Of a stretch of 64,000 nt of DNA, positions 17,176 to 26,336 are shown one piece after another. The translations under genes and the position numbers were made by a program. Origin of the DNA: CAVSJA01 sp963728145. Its GTDB lineage: Bacteria; Bacteroidota; Bacteroidia; Chitinophagales; Chitinophagaceae. The notes under the pieces are model-generated. The model saw nothing but the letters and a program-made list of their open reading frames with translations, was not told the DNA's origin and did no database searches. The number at the start of each line of letters is the position of its first letter. Position 1 is the stretch's first letter. The stretch is taken from positions 62,001 through 126,000 of the forward strand of contig CAVSJA010000008.1 of the NCBI GenBank assembly GCA_963728145.1. The letters run 5' to 3'.

Positions 17176-18431
17176 CTCAACCTCGCCGCAACATCCTTTC
17201 CACTTTGCAATGCTGCTTCAACGGTACCGGGAGAAGTACCTGCGTCTAATGCTTCACCTGCGAAGAATAAAGTATTTAATAATGGAGTATTTAGAAGTTT
17301 CCTTGCCTCAATCGATTCAGGCATTGAATAGCAGTATCCTCCTAAAGCAAATTCATTCTTTTGCCAATTGAATACATGTGAGTGAAGAACAGTTGACCTT
17401 ATATCCTCAAGTGGTGTTTCGAAAATGAATGCAAGAGAGATCAATGCTTTTTCCAATATCGCCTTGTCAGATTCTTTGCTTAAGATCTCAGCTCTTGAGC
17501 CACCGGCCCATCCCGTTAATAAGAATCGTTTATCTGGAAGTTGAGTCCACCAGGTGGGAATGGCTTCATCAGTTAAAATGAATCCTGTATCTGGTTTCCA
17601 TATAGCTTTTTTGAATTGTAAGACGATTTTAATTACATATCCCATTCCAATACAGGAAGTCGCTTTTATGTATTCATCAACGGGCGGTGTAAAATTAATT
17701 GAAGCCTTTGTTGCATTTCTTCTCAACAACTCAAGGGGAACCGTCACCAGTACTTTTTCAGAAACGAATTTTTTTCCACCTGAGGTAGTTACTGTCACTT
17801 CATTTTCTTCCCAGTCAATTTGCTTCACAATTGAATTGAGAATAAAATTGCACCCCTTTTTATCACATTCTTCTTTTAAATAATTAATAAGTGCACAATA
17901 GCCATTGGGAATCCTGTAATTTTCTTCCTCGCCTTTTGACCATTCGGCATACAGGGATTTCGTACTTACTTTGGAAATGTCAGCTATATCAAAGCCTTCA
18001 GCAAATGCGCGAACCTGTTTTCGCAAATTGGTATAATCATAACCGGCAAACTCCTGTTCCAGGAATTCTTTTAGTGTAAGATCGGTTTTGACTTTTTTCA
18101 TTTTTTTCATCAGTAGATCCCAACCTTCAATAAATTCATGCTGTTCTTTCCAGACTCCTCTTTCTTTCCGGTAGAATTCACCTTCAACGGATATAAAATT
18201 TATTCCGGCCTTTTTCAACAGGGATTTTGTCAAAGGCGCTTTGCCATGAATGAACTCTGCCCCGGTTTCAATCAAACCGGGGTTTGTATTTGTGTTATGT
18301 ATGGTACGAACCCTTCCTCCCAATTCTGCTTGCGCTTCGATGATCGTTATTTCATACAGATCGGATAGTTCCATCGCGGCCATCAATCCCGTCGTACCTC
18401 CACCAATAATGATGAGTTTCTTTTTATCCAT
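17169..18431 (-). CDS. Flavin-dependent amine oxidase family protein
   Basis: 420 aa, ATG start. The N-terminus has the FAD dinucleotide-binding fold: IIIGGGTTGLMAAMELSDLYEITIIEAQAELGGRVRT, i.e. GxGxxG-type loop (residues 8-13), the acidic end of strand two (Glu33), and the GGRVRT motif typical of monoamine/polyamine oxidases. The C-terminus has the second FAD motif, LFFAGEALDAGTSPGTVEAALQSGKDVA. Length and layout fit the flavin monoamine oxidase family (PF01593). No signal peptide, so cytoplasmic. The substrate is not inferable; being only 3 kb from an amine-catabolic cluster is suggestive but they are separated by other genes. Its stop codon lies within the large palindrome. Confidence 0.85.
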   Translation of the reverse strand: MDKKKLIIIGGGTTGLMAAMELSDLYEITIIEAQAELGGRVRTIHNTNTNPGLIETGAEFIHGKAPLTKSLLKKAGINFISVEGEFYRKERGVWKEQHEFIEGWDLLMKKMKKVKTDLTLKEFLEQEFAGYDYTNLRKQVRAFAEGFDIADISKVSTKSLYAEWSKGEEENYRIPNGYCALINYLKEECDKKGCNFILNSIVKQIDWEENEVTVTTSGGKKFVSEKVLVTVPLELLRRNATKASINFTPPVDEYIKATSCIGMGYVIKIVLQFKKAIWKPDTGFILTDEAIPTWWTQLPDKRFLLTGWAGGSRAEILSKESDKAILEKALISLAFIFETPLEDIRSTVLHSHVFNWQKNEFALGGYCYSMPESIEARKLLNTPLLNTLFFAGEALDAGTSPGTVEAALQSGKDVAARLRR

Positions 18432-18630
18432 ATCTTATAGTAATGGAATAAATGAATCGGTTGAATTTTGATAGTCAGGAGAAAGTGGACTTGAGGGAGT
18501 GCTAAATTAAAGAACTTCGTTGGATTGATTGCATTGTTACGACTATATTTGTGACCTCCCATCCCAAAAGTCCCGATAGTCCCGATAGTTATCGGGATCG
18601 GCAATGGGATCGGGACCTAAAATCAATCAT

Positions 18631-20202
18631 ATGCTCACACGAGTGCTTTTTGCCATTCTTATTTCGGCCTTTTTGTTTGGATGTAAGACAGAAGAACCGG
18701 TTGATCTTACTTCAATAGTAATCATTCCCAAGCCCGTATCGGTAATTGGTGGTGGTAAACTATTTGAATTGAATAGTAACTCAGGGATCTATACTGAAGG
18801 AGCTTCGGCCGAGTTGCAGAATATTGGGAATTATCTTGCCGAAAAATTGAACAAGGCAACGGGTTATGATTTGAAAGTTGCCGCATTACCCGCTGCAACT
18901 GAAGGAAATAATATTATACTTTCCACCACAACTAAGGATCAGGAACTCGGAAACGAAGGTTATTTCATTGTAATTGATGAAAAGCAGTTAAAGATCACAG
19001 CAAATGAGCCGGCCGGCTTGTTCATGGCAATCCAAACCATACGTCAGTTGTTCCCCGACAAAATTGAATCAACTTCCAAAGAAGATGGCCCCTGGAGAGT
19101 TCCAACCGGAACGATTAAGGATTATCCCGCCTATGCTCATCGCGGATCAATGCTGGATGTATCGAGGCATTTTTTTGGTATGGAAGATGTGAAGCGTTAT
19201 ATCGATTATCTCGCATTCTATAAAATGAACGTATTTCATCTTCACCTTTCTGATGATCAGGGTTGGAGAATTGAAATTAAATCCTGGCCAAACCTTACAA
19301 CTCATGGCGGTAGTACACAGGTGGGTGGTGGTACCGGCGGATTCTTCACACAGGAACAATATAAGGAGATCGTAAAGTATGCTCAGGATCGTTATATCAC
19401 TATAATCCCGGAAATTGATATGCCGGGTCATACTAATGCTGCACTCGCATCATACCCTGAATTAAATTGTAACGACTCAGCAACAAAATTATATACAGGA
19501 ACAGAAGTTGGTTTTAGCACACTTTGTGTTAGGAAAGACATCACTTATAAATTCATTGATGATGTTGTTCGCGAGCTGGCTGCAATCACTCCCGGTCCTT
19601 ATATTCACCTTGGTGGAGATGAAAGCCACGCTACAGCAAAGGCCGATTATCTTCTCTTCATCAATAAGGTTCAACCAATAGTGAAGAAACACGGAAAAAG
19701 AATGATTGGTTGGGAAGAAGCAGCGCAATCGAATCTTGATTCAAGCACGGTAATCCAGCATTGGGCAAATGCAGAACATGCAAAGGAAGCTGTAAGAAAA
19801 GGAGCGAAGATCATCATGTCGCCTGCAACCAAAGTTTATCTCGACATGCAATACGACAGTACAAGCAGGATCGGTTTGCATTGGGCAGCTTATATAGAAC
19901 TCGATAGTGCATATAACTGGGCACTATCCACGAAAACCCCGGGAATTCCGCGCGAGAGCATACTCGGTGTTGAAGCTCCATTGTGGTCAGAGACGGCAAC
20001 AAACATGACTGATATCGAGTACCTGGTATTTCCACGTCTTCCAGGAATTGCAGAAATTGGCTGGACGCCAGAATCTGCAAGGAATTGGGATGAATACAAG
20101 ACCAGGCTTGGCAAGCATGCTTCTCGGATGAAGGCAATGGATATTGACTTCTATCGTTCGAAGCAGATTCCCTGGGCTGATAGTGCGGCCGTAAAGAAAT
20201 AG
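18631..20202 (+). CDS. Beta-N-acetylhexosaminidase, GH20 family lipoprotein
   Basis: 523 aa from ATG 18631; an in-frame ATG nine codons upstream lies in a GATCGGG repeat and is less likely. Residues 1-18 are a lipoprotein signal ending FLFGC, so the enzyme is envelope-anchored. It has the GH20b domain (about 25-150) and the catalytic GH20 barrel beginning HRGSMLDVSRHFF. The catalytic Asp-Glu pair is in HLGGDESH (about 330-331). FHLHLSDDQGWRIE and GVEAPLWSET are further family signatures. It releases terminal GlcNAc/GalNAc from chitin oligomers or glycans by substrate-assisted catalysis. Length is usual for the family. A hairpin with T-tract follows directly. Confidence 0.93.
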   Translation: MLTRVLFAILISAFLFGCKTEEPVDLTSIVIIPKPVSVIGGGKLFELNSNSGIYTEGASAELQNIGNYLAEKLNKATGYDLKVAALPAATEGNNIILSTTTKDQELGNEGYFIVIDEKQLKITANEPAGLFMAIQTIRQLFPDKIESTSKEDGPWRVPTGTIKDYPAYAHRGSMLDVSRHFFGMEDVKRYIDYLAFYKMNVFHLHLSDDQGWRIEIKSWPNLTTHGGSTQVGGGTGGFFTQEQYKEIVKYAQDRYITIIPEIDMPGHTNAALASYPELNCNDSATKLYTGTEVGFSTLCVRKDITYKFIDDVVRELAAITPGPYIHLGGDESHATAKADYLLFINKVQPIVKKHGKRMIGWEEAAQSNLDSSTVIQHWANAEHAKEAVRKGAKIIMSPATKVYLDMQYDSTSRIGLHWAAYIELDSAYNWALSTKTPGIPRESILGVEAPLWSETATNMTDIEYLVFPRLPGIAEIGWTPESARNWDEYKTRLGKHASRMKAMDIDFYRSKQIPWADSAAVKK

Positions 20203-20216
20203 TTTTATCAACTACC

Positions 20217-20253
20217 TGTCATCTTCTCATCCTGGAGAGATGACATTTTTTTT
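20217..20253 (+). terminator. Rho-independent terminator after the GH20 gene
   Basis: The stem TGTCATCT/AGATGACA with a 12-nt loop is followed by ATTTTTTTT. It lies 15 bp after the GH20 stop and ends at the stop codon of the convergent MBL-fold gene. Confidence 0.75.
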
Positions 20254-21070
20254 ATAACGAGAGGGACAATTGTGTGTAAGAAATAGCAGGTTTTGGAACA
20301 GTTTCTATAGAGATATGATAAACTCTCGTCTCTTCATACCTGGAAGCTAGAATGATTTTAGTTTTTCCCGCATGCTTATTGAAAAGATTCAAAACAATAT
20401 CAGGATCATTGTTATTCTGCGAAAGATGGGAGAGAAAGAGATGGCTCATGTAAGAAGGCCTATGCATTTGAAAAAGTTCCAGCGCCTGTGTGTTGGATAG
20501 GTGACCTTGTTCACTTCGGATACGTTTTTTCAAGTAATAGGGATAGGATCCGGTCTCCAGCATTTCTTCGTCATAGTTTGTTTCAAGAAAAGCGGCATGG
20601 CATTGTTTGAAATGTTTGATCACATGCTCGCAGGGAATTCCGATATCTGTAAATACTCCCACTTTAACTCCGCCGCAGGATATTATAAAACTATATGGAT
20701 CGCAGGCATCGTGTGATTTTGGAAATGCTGTTATGCTTAGTTGACCGATCCTGATCGGTTGATAAGCGGCGAAAGAAAATACAAGTTCTTCTTCCAGCCG
20801 AAGACCTCCAAAAGTTAGAGTTGGATGCGTTATATAAACAGGAAGCTGATGTTTCCTGGTTAATGTAGCTATTCCGCGGATATGATCTGAATGTTCATGT
20901 GTAACCAGTACTGCCTTCACTTTATGCATCGAAAGCCCAAGCCTCTTCATTCTCTTTTCAATTTCCCTGCAGGAAATGCCTGCATCTACAAGCACTGCTT
21001 CATGCTCATTTCCCACATAAAAACAGTTGCCATTACTTCCTGAGTTCAATGATGTAGTGAATAGCGCCAT
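20252..21070 (-). CDS. MBL-fold metallo-hydrolase, YycJ/WalJ-like
   Basis: 272 aa from ATG 21070 (MALFTTSLNSGSNGNC). An open extension of 39 codons upstream is repeat-derived (CLLPIAYCLLP) and should be ignored. The protein begins with the SLNSGSNGNCFYV motif of the YycJ/WalJ subfamily. It has the metallo-beta-lactamase metal site VTHEHSDH (His58, His60, Asp62, His63), a later LETNYDE and the terminal SHLSQNNN segment. WalJ/YycJ proteins are cytoplasmic exonucleases or related nucleases linked to DNA repair in Firmicutes; in Bacteroidota the role is less studied. It converges with the GH20 gene and is probably monocistronic. Confidence 0.88.
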   Translation of the reverse strand: MALFTTSLNSGSNGNCFYVGNEHEAVLVDAGISCREIEKRMKRLGLSMHKVKAVLVTHEHSDHIRGIATLTRKHQLPVYITHPTLTFGGLRLEEELVFSFAAYQPIRIGQLSITAFPKSHDACDPYSFIISCGGVKVGVFTDIGIPCEHVIKHFKQCHAAFLETNYDEEMLETGSYPYYLKKRIRSEQGHLSNTQALELFQMHRPSYMSHLFLSHLSQNNNDPDIVLNLFNKHAGKTKIILASRYEETRVYHISIETVPKPAISYTQLSLSL

Positions 21071-21118
21071 TAAATGCAAATAAAATGGATTTTCCTGGAA
21101 TGGGTAAGAATGTGAGTA

Positions 21119-21183
21119 AGTCAATAGGCAATAGGCAATAGGCAATAGGCAAAAGACAAGAGGCAATAGGCAAGGGGCAAAAC
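21119..21183. repeat. CAATAGG heptad repeat
   Basis: Roughly nine units of the 7-mer CAATAGG and variants (CAAAAGA, CAAGAGG, CAAGGGG). It lies in the divergent region upstream of the MBL gene and creates the false N-terminal extension there. It belongs to the same unit family as 4437-4617 and 48711-48838. Confidence 0.75.
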
Positions 21184-21243
21184 GCAAGGAGAAAAAACGG
21201 AAATGATCGAAAAATCTGCAATCTGAAATATAAAATATAAAAT

Positions 21244-21276
21244 AAAAAAACCCCCGGAGTCTTACGAGTCCGGGGG
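21244..21276 (-). terminator. Strong minus-strand terminator without an assigned gene
   Basis: Read on the minus strand, CCCCCGGA...TCCGGGGG (8-bp GC-rich stem) is followed by TTTTTTT. No recognised minus-strand gene lies between it and the permease start at 21607. Only short frames exist there, for example a 25-codon one near 21431-21357 (starts MKFKIIPKSN). It may end a small RNA or small-peptide transcript. The rest of 21071-21606 holds a repeat (CGTCATCC..GGGACC, about 21312-21344) and nothing else that I can name. Confidence 0.6.
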
Positions 21277-21606
21277 AAGATTATTCATAAGTATGAATTG
21301 TCAAGATAAGGTCGTCATCCTCGTCCCGCCAACGGCGGAGGGACCTCAAAAGCCTTCACCTGACCGAATAAGCGAAAAATTGTGCCAAATAAATAAAACG
21401 CTTGTTTGATTTGGGGATGATTTTGAATTTCATACAATTAACAGGAGGATGATTTTACACATTGGTGGATAAATTGAAAGAATTTATCTTATATCAAAAT
21501 ATTTGATCAATGATCAATTAATTCACGCATTGAATCAACAGGATATAGGAATCTTTGACTAATCGAGTATACGGAATTATTCGCATAAATTGAGTAAACT
21601 TTCTGT

Positions 21607-22917
21607 TTGACTCAACAATCAACCGGACTAAGACGGACATTAAACGCGACAATGCTCTGGGGGCTTGGCGTTGGTTATGTCATCTCCGGTAATTATTTCG
21701 GTTGGAATTTAGGGTTAGAAAGGGGTGGTACCTTAGGATTGGCAATCGCCACTGCTTTTGTCATCCTGATGTACCTCGCCTTTACTTTCAGTTACACGGA
21801 ACTTGCCTGCGCAATTCCAAAAGCCGGTGGCGCGTTCGACTACGCGACCAGGGCCCTGGGTAAGGACCTTGGATTTATAACAGGGATGGCGCAGAATATC
21901 GAATTCATATTTGCACCGCCAGCGATAGCGTTTGCCTTTGGAAGTTATCTCAATCTTTTCTTCCCTCAATTACCTGTAACAGGAATTGCAATCACAGTCT
22001 ACCTGATTTTTACCAGCCTGAATATATATGGAATTAAAATTGCTGCGCTTTTCGAATTAACCGTTACCATTATTGCCCTGTTGGGATTGATGCTGTTTGC
22101 AGGTATGACTTTTCCACAGTTCGAATGGCAAAACCTGCAGCAGAACTCACTACCCAGGGGAATTTCAGGCATTTTTGCAGCTATCCCTTTTGCAATTTGG
22201 TTCTTTCTCGGAATCGAAGGGGTGGCCAATGTAGCAGAAGAAACGATCAACCCGCAAAGGACCATCCTTAAAGGCTTTGGATTTGCAATTCTTACCCTCG
22301 TAATACTTTGCGTCCTTACCTTTTCCGGTTCCATAGGAGTTGCAGGGTGGGAAGCTGTTGTATACAAATCAGACGGAACAGTATCAGACTCACCCTTACC
22401 GCTGGCCCTATCGCAGATCTATCCCGAAGGGAATTTTTTTTACCGTCTATTGATCGCAATTGGGTTATTCGGACTGATCGCTTCCTTTCATGGGATTATT
22501 CTTGCTGCGGGTCGTTCAAGCCTTGAATTTGGAAGGGTTGGTTTTGCGCCCGCATTTCTGGGTAGGATCCATAAACGGTTTCAAACTCCAGCAAATGCAT
22601 TGCTGGTAAATATGGTTATTGGTATCCTCGCATTGCTTACCCGTAAAACCTCGGAAATTATAACCATCTCTGTATTCGGAGCTTTAACATTGTACATACT
22701 GTCGATGGTTTCCTTCCTTCAGTTGAGAAAGAAAGAGCCTGATCTGGAAAGGCCTTTCAAAGTGCCTCTTTATCCCATTTCACCAATTGTAGCTCTTGTA
22801 ATTGCAACCATTGCATTTATTGCAATGACGATCTATAATTTTAACTTGGGATTGATTTATTTGGGGATTCTCGGAATTTCCTATCTCGTGTTTAAATTTT
22901 ACAGTAACGGAAAGTGA
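21607..22917 (+). CDS. APC-superfamily amine/amino-acid permease, ethanolamine-permease-like
   Basis: 436 aa using a TTG start; the frame is closed by a stop 12 bp upstream, and the next ATG (21652) would remove the conserved LRRTLNATMLWGLG entry. The protein has about 12 hydrophobic segments and APC motifs: GVGYVISGNYFGWNLGLERGG in helix 1, and PKAGGAFDYATRALG after helix 2. The opening LWGLGVGYVISG..FGWNLGL resembles the ethanolamine permease (Eat) branch. It imports a cationic or neutral amine through the inner membrane. It is the first gene of a five-gene cluster ending at 27688, 50 bp before the glutamine-synthetase-like gene, so the imported compound is probably the ligase substrate. 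Ethanolamine is the best guess; putrescine is the alternative. Confidence 0.8.
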   Translation: MTQQSTGLRRTLNATMLWGLGVGYVISGNYFGWNLGLERGGTLGLAIATAFVILMYLAFTFSYTELACAIPKAGGAFDYATRALGKDLGFITGMAQNIEFIFAPPAIAFAFGSYLNLFFPQLPVTGIAITVYLIFTSLNIYGIKIAALFELTVTIIALLGLMLFAGMTFPQFEWQNLQQNSLPRGISGIFAAIPFAIWFFLGIEGVANVAEETINPQRTILKGFGFAILTLVILCVLTFSGSIGVAGWEAVVYKSDGTVSDSPLPLALSQIYPEGNFFYRLLIAIGLFGLIASFHGIILAAGRSSLEFGRVGFAPAFLGRIHKRFQTPANALLVNMVIGILALLTRKTSEIITISVFGALTLYILSMVSFLQLRKKEPDLERPFKVPLYPISPIVALVIATIAFIAMTIYNFNLGLIYLGILGISYLVFKFYSNGK

Positions 22918-22967
22918 GCGCGAACCGGATAGTGCAATCTTCTATCGATAATAAATAATAAGGGTTT

Positions 22968-24327
22968 ATGACTTCGAAAGAAATAGTTGACTACGTAAAA
23001 AAACATCCGGCGGGAAAAGTTAAGATAGGGTATAGTGATATCGACGGAATTCTAAGAGGAAAATATATTTCAACAGAAAAGTTTTTATCATGTATTGAAA
23101 ATGGCAGCGGTTTCTGTGACGTAATATTTGGATGGGATTCATCAGATGTTGTTTACGACAATGTAAAATATACGGGCTGGCATACTGGTTATCCCGATGC
23201 GCCAGCAAGAATCGATATCACTACATTTCGGAAAATTCCCTGGGAAAACGATATTCCTTTTTTTCTTGGTGAAATAATCGATGAAAAGGGAAATCCTTCC
23301 TATGCCTGCCCAAGGCAATTGTTGAAAAAGGTAATGAATGATTGCAGCAAGATGGGATATACTGCTTATTTCTCGCAGGAATTTGAATGGTTCAATTTTG
23401 CAGAAACACCTCAATCCGCCAACGAAAAGAATTTTAAAAATCTTACTCCGCTTACACCGGGAATGTTTGGCTATTCAATTTTACGAAGCACATTGAGGAA
23501 TGATTTCTTTAGTGACCTGTTTGAATCCCTTAGAAAATTTAATATTCCATTGGAAGGTTTACATACGGAAACTGGTCCGGGTGTATACGAAGCAGCCATT
23601 CTCTATGCTGGTCTACCCGAAGCAGGGGATAGAGCAGTGTTGTTTAAAACCGCGGTAAAGGAAATTGCTTATCGACATGGCATCATGGCCACGTTCATGG
23701 CGAAGATCAATGAGAATTTGCCAGGTTGCGGCGGACATGTTCATCAAAGTCTTTGGGATAAGACCTCAAAGAAAAATCTTTTCTATGATCAAAAGGATAA
23801 ATATAAGATGAGTGACTTTGATGAAGCAGTATACAGCGGGGCAGCTTTATTGTCTTCCTTTTCTCTTACCCATGTATGCGCCGACAATAAATAGTTACAA
23901 GCGACTCGTTGAAGGAGCATGGGCGCCAACCACATTAACCTGGGGTATCGATAACAGAACGGTAGCATTAAGAGTTTTGAATAATAGCAGTAAAGCGTGC
24001 AGGCTTGAGACCAGGGTGATCGGATCCGATGTCAATCCCTATGTTGCGATGGCAGCAGCCCTCGCTTCCGGATTATATGGTATCAAGCATAAATTAAAAC
24101 TTGAGCAGCCCCCAACTACTGGTAATGGCTACCAGGATTTTTCCAATGGGCAATTACCTTTTACGCTTGAGCACGCAACAAGAAAAATGAAATCCTCACC
24201 AATCGCAAATGAATTATTTGGAGAAAAATTTATTGAACATTTTATACTCACAAGAGAATGGGAATGGAAACAACATTTGAAGGCGGTCACCGATTGGGAG
24301 TATAAACGATATTTTGAGATCATCTAG
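22968..24327 (+). pseudogene. Glutamine-synthetase-like gamma-glutamyl-amine ligase, split by one frameshift
   Basis: Frame one runs 22968 to about 23820 and frame two from there to 24327; together they give about 453 aa, the normal length of GlnA-III/PuuA-type proteins. The first part has YSDIDGILRGKY, SQEFEWFNF, HTETGPGVYEAAI and GCGGHVHQSLWD; the second has AGQLYCLPFLLPMYAPTINSYKRL, ALRVLN and ETRVIGSDVNPYVAM, all glutamine synthetase signatures. Removing one G in ACTTTGATGAAG (about 23820) restores SDFMKQYTAGQL. Because both halves are fully conserved, a sequence error or very recent mutation is more likely than decay. Non-canonical members ligate glutamate to putrescine, isopropylamine or ethanolamine. 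It is the second gene of the amine cluster. Confidence 0.85.
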
Positions 24328-24340
24328 ATAAACTAAATAC

Positions 24341-24427
24341 AATTATTGATTATTGATTATTAATTATTAATTATTGCTACCGCCGTTAGCGAAATCAGAG
24401 ACCCAATAATCAATAATCTATAATCAA
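24341..24427. repeat. ATTGATT/ATTAATT heptad inverted repeat
   Basis: Left arm ATTGATT-ATTGATT-ATTAATT-ATTAATT, right arm the complementary AATCAATAATCTATAATCAA, flanking a CCGCCGTTAGCG core. It sits inside the amine-catabolic cluster between the ligase and the alcohol dehydrogenase. Confidence 0.7.
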
Positions 24428-24461
24428 CGCCTGTGCGTCGGGCAGAAATAACCAAAATAGT

Positions 24462-25610
24462 ATGTCGTTCGATAAAATCTACCAATACAATTTTCCCACA
24501 ACTATCCGTTTCGGCCCGGGATCGAGCAAGGAGTTGGGAGAATATCTTGTAAAAAACAATCTTAAACAACCTCTCATTGTCACCGATCGGAATGTCTTTC
24601 AACTAAAATTTTTTAGAGACATCATGGGAGATTTGAGATTAAAGAGAATATCTGCTGATGTATTTTACGATATCCATAAGAACCCGGTAAAATCTGATGT
24701 TTATAAAGGAACGGATATCTTTGATCAATCAAAACGAGATTCGGTAATTGGAATAGGAGGTGGAGCCGCGCTTGATGTAGCGAGGGCAATAGTGTTGAGG
24801 GTAAATCATCGGGAAGATCTATTCAAATACGATGATTTAATCGGTGGCGATGTATACGTTACTAATGATGTGCCTCATTTCATCACGATTCCAACTACTG
24901 CAGGCACTGGAAGTGAAGTCGGAAGAAGTGCAATTATTTCAGATGATGAAACGCATCAGAAAAAAATTCTCTTCTCACCTAAGCTTCTAGCTAAAATTGT
25001 GTTTGCAGATCCGTTGCTTACGATGGACCTTCCTCCATTTATTACTGCTGCAACCGGAATGGATGCGCTAACACATAACATGGAAGCTTATCTCGCTAAA
25101 ATGCCGCATCCGCTTTGTGAAGGAATTGCATTGGAAGGGATGTCGCTGATCAGTCAATCTCTTGAAAAAGCAGTTAATAAACCCGATCTCGAATCAAGAA
25201 GTAAAATGCTGATCGGATCATTGATGGGTGCCGTTGCTTTTCAAAAAGGATTGGGCGTTGTGCATTCACTTGCGCATCCCCTTTCATCCCTACTCGATAC
25301 GCATCATGGCCTGGCCAATGCAGTGAATATTCCTTATGGGATGGAATTTAATATTGATGGGTTCGAACAAAAATTCGAAAGAATGGCAACAACACTCGGA
25401 TTGTCGCAAAAGAATGGAAAGGCAGTGGTGAACTATTTGTTTGATCTTAATTCAAAAATCAATATTCCGCATCATCTCAAAGATATCGGTGTAAAGGACG
25501 AGCATATTGAGACCCTTGCGGATCTTGCGATTGCAGATTTTGCACATCCTAATAATCCTAAGCCAGTGAGCCGGGAAGATTTTAAAGCTTTGTATTTGCG
25601 TGCGCTTTAA
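24462..25610 (+). CDS. Iron-containing alcohol dehydrogenase
   Basis: 382 aa, ATG start. Family signature: TTIRFGPGSSKELGEYL at the N-terminus, GIGGGAALDVAR (NAD(P)-binding glycine loop, about 97-108), IPTTAGTGSEVGRSAII, ATGMDALTHNMEAYL and the late HSLAHPLSSLLDTHHGLANAVN. The last two hold the Asp/His metal ligands of type III ADHs. It is cytoplasmic and NAD(P)-dependent, interconverting a primary alcohol and aldehyde. In this cluster it replaces the amine oxidase (PuuB) of the putrescine pathway, which points to a substrate with a free hydroxyl after gamma-glutamylation, such as gamma-glutamyl-ethanolamide. The substrate is inference, the enzyme family is secure. Confidence 0.92.
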   Translation: MSFDKIYQYNFPTTIRFGPGSSKELGEYLVKNNLKQPLIVTDRNVFQLKFFRDIMGDLRLKRISADVFYDIHKNPVKSDVYKGTDIFDQSKRDSVIGIGGGAALDVARAIVLRVNHREDLFKYDDLIGGDVYVTNDVPHFITIPTTAGTGSEVGRSAIISDDETHQKKILFSPKLLAKIVFADPLLTMDLPPFITAATGMDALTHNMEAYLAKMPHPLCEGIALEGMSLISQSLEKAVNKPDLESRSKMLIGSLMGAVAFQKGLGVVHSLAHPLSSLLDTHHGLANAVNIPYGMEFNIDGFEQKFERMATTLGLSQKNGKAVVNYLFDLNSKINIPHHLKDIGVKDEHIETLADLAIADFAHPNNPKPVSREDFKALYLRAL

Positions 25611-25619
25611 ATTGCCATT

Positions 25620-26336
25620 ATGAAAATCGGTTTAACCTATACGGGTTCGGAAGAAAAACATAATAACTATGTGAAATGGCTTGAGTCTTCTAAGGAGAAT
25701 CCGCAAGTGATTACACTGTCTGCCGAAAAAAATAACCTCAATGAACTGAGGAATTGCGATGCATTGGTCCTGTCTGGAGGAGTGGATATGCATCCTGAAT
25801 TTTACAATTCATCTCAAACCGATTATCCCAATTCTCCTGAAAAAGGATTTCAAAAAGAAAGAGATCTATTTGAATTGGCGGCATTCGGGCTTGCTCAAAA
25901 AAATAGTATACCGGTATTGGGAATTTGCAGAGGTATGCAATTATTGAATTGTGCTTTGAAGGGCGACCTGGAACAGGATATCGGCAATTTGAACCAAAAT
26001 CATAAAGCAGAGAACCTCGTTGACAAAAAACATGAAGTCAACATTGAGCCAAATAGTTTGTTAAGCGATATTACAAGAGAATACAAGCTCGAGGTCAACA
26101 GTGCGCATCATCAGCGGATTAAAAACCTAAGCAAAGAACTTAAAATAAATGCGCATTCGGACGATGGAACAATTGAAGGGGTGGAATGGGCTCAGAAAAA
26201 AGGTAAACCATTCTTGTTGGGTGTTCAATGGCATCCTGAGCGCATGTATAAATTCGAATTGCAGGATTCACCCTTATCAAAAAACCTGCGAGAGCTTTTC
26301 ATTTCAGAAATAAAAAAATCTTTGGCACTTAAATGA
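25620..26336 (+). CDS. Gamma-glutamyl amide hydrolase, PuuD-like class I glutamine amidotransferase
   Basis: 238 aa, ATG start, 9 bp after the alcohol dehydrogenase. It is a class I glutamine-amidotransferase-type hydrolase of the peptidase C26 branch: GICRGMQLLN with the nucleophile Cys103, SAHHQ, and GVQWHPERM with His205 and Glu207. The early ALVLSGGVDMHPEFY is typical of PuuD. PuuD cleaves gamma-Glu-GABA to glutamate and GABA; here the expected product of the upstream steps would be gamma-Glu-glycine if the substrate is ethanolamine. Its stop overlaps the start of the aldehyde dehydrogenase by 4 bp (ATGA), showing translational coupling. Confidence 0.88.
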   Translation: MKIGLTYTGSEEKHNNYVKWLESSKENPQVITLSAEKNNLNELRNCDALVLSGGVDMHPEFYNSSQTDYPNSPEKGFQKERDLFELAAFGLAQKNSIPVLGICRGMQLLNCALKGDLEQDIGNLNQNHKAENLVDKKHEVNIEPNSLLSDITREYKLEVNSAHHQRIKNLSKELKINAHSDDGTIEGVEWAQKKGKPFLLGVQWHPERMYKFELQDSPLSKNLRELFISEIKKSLALK

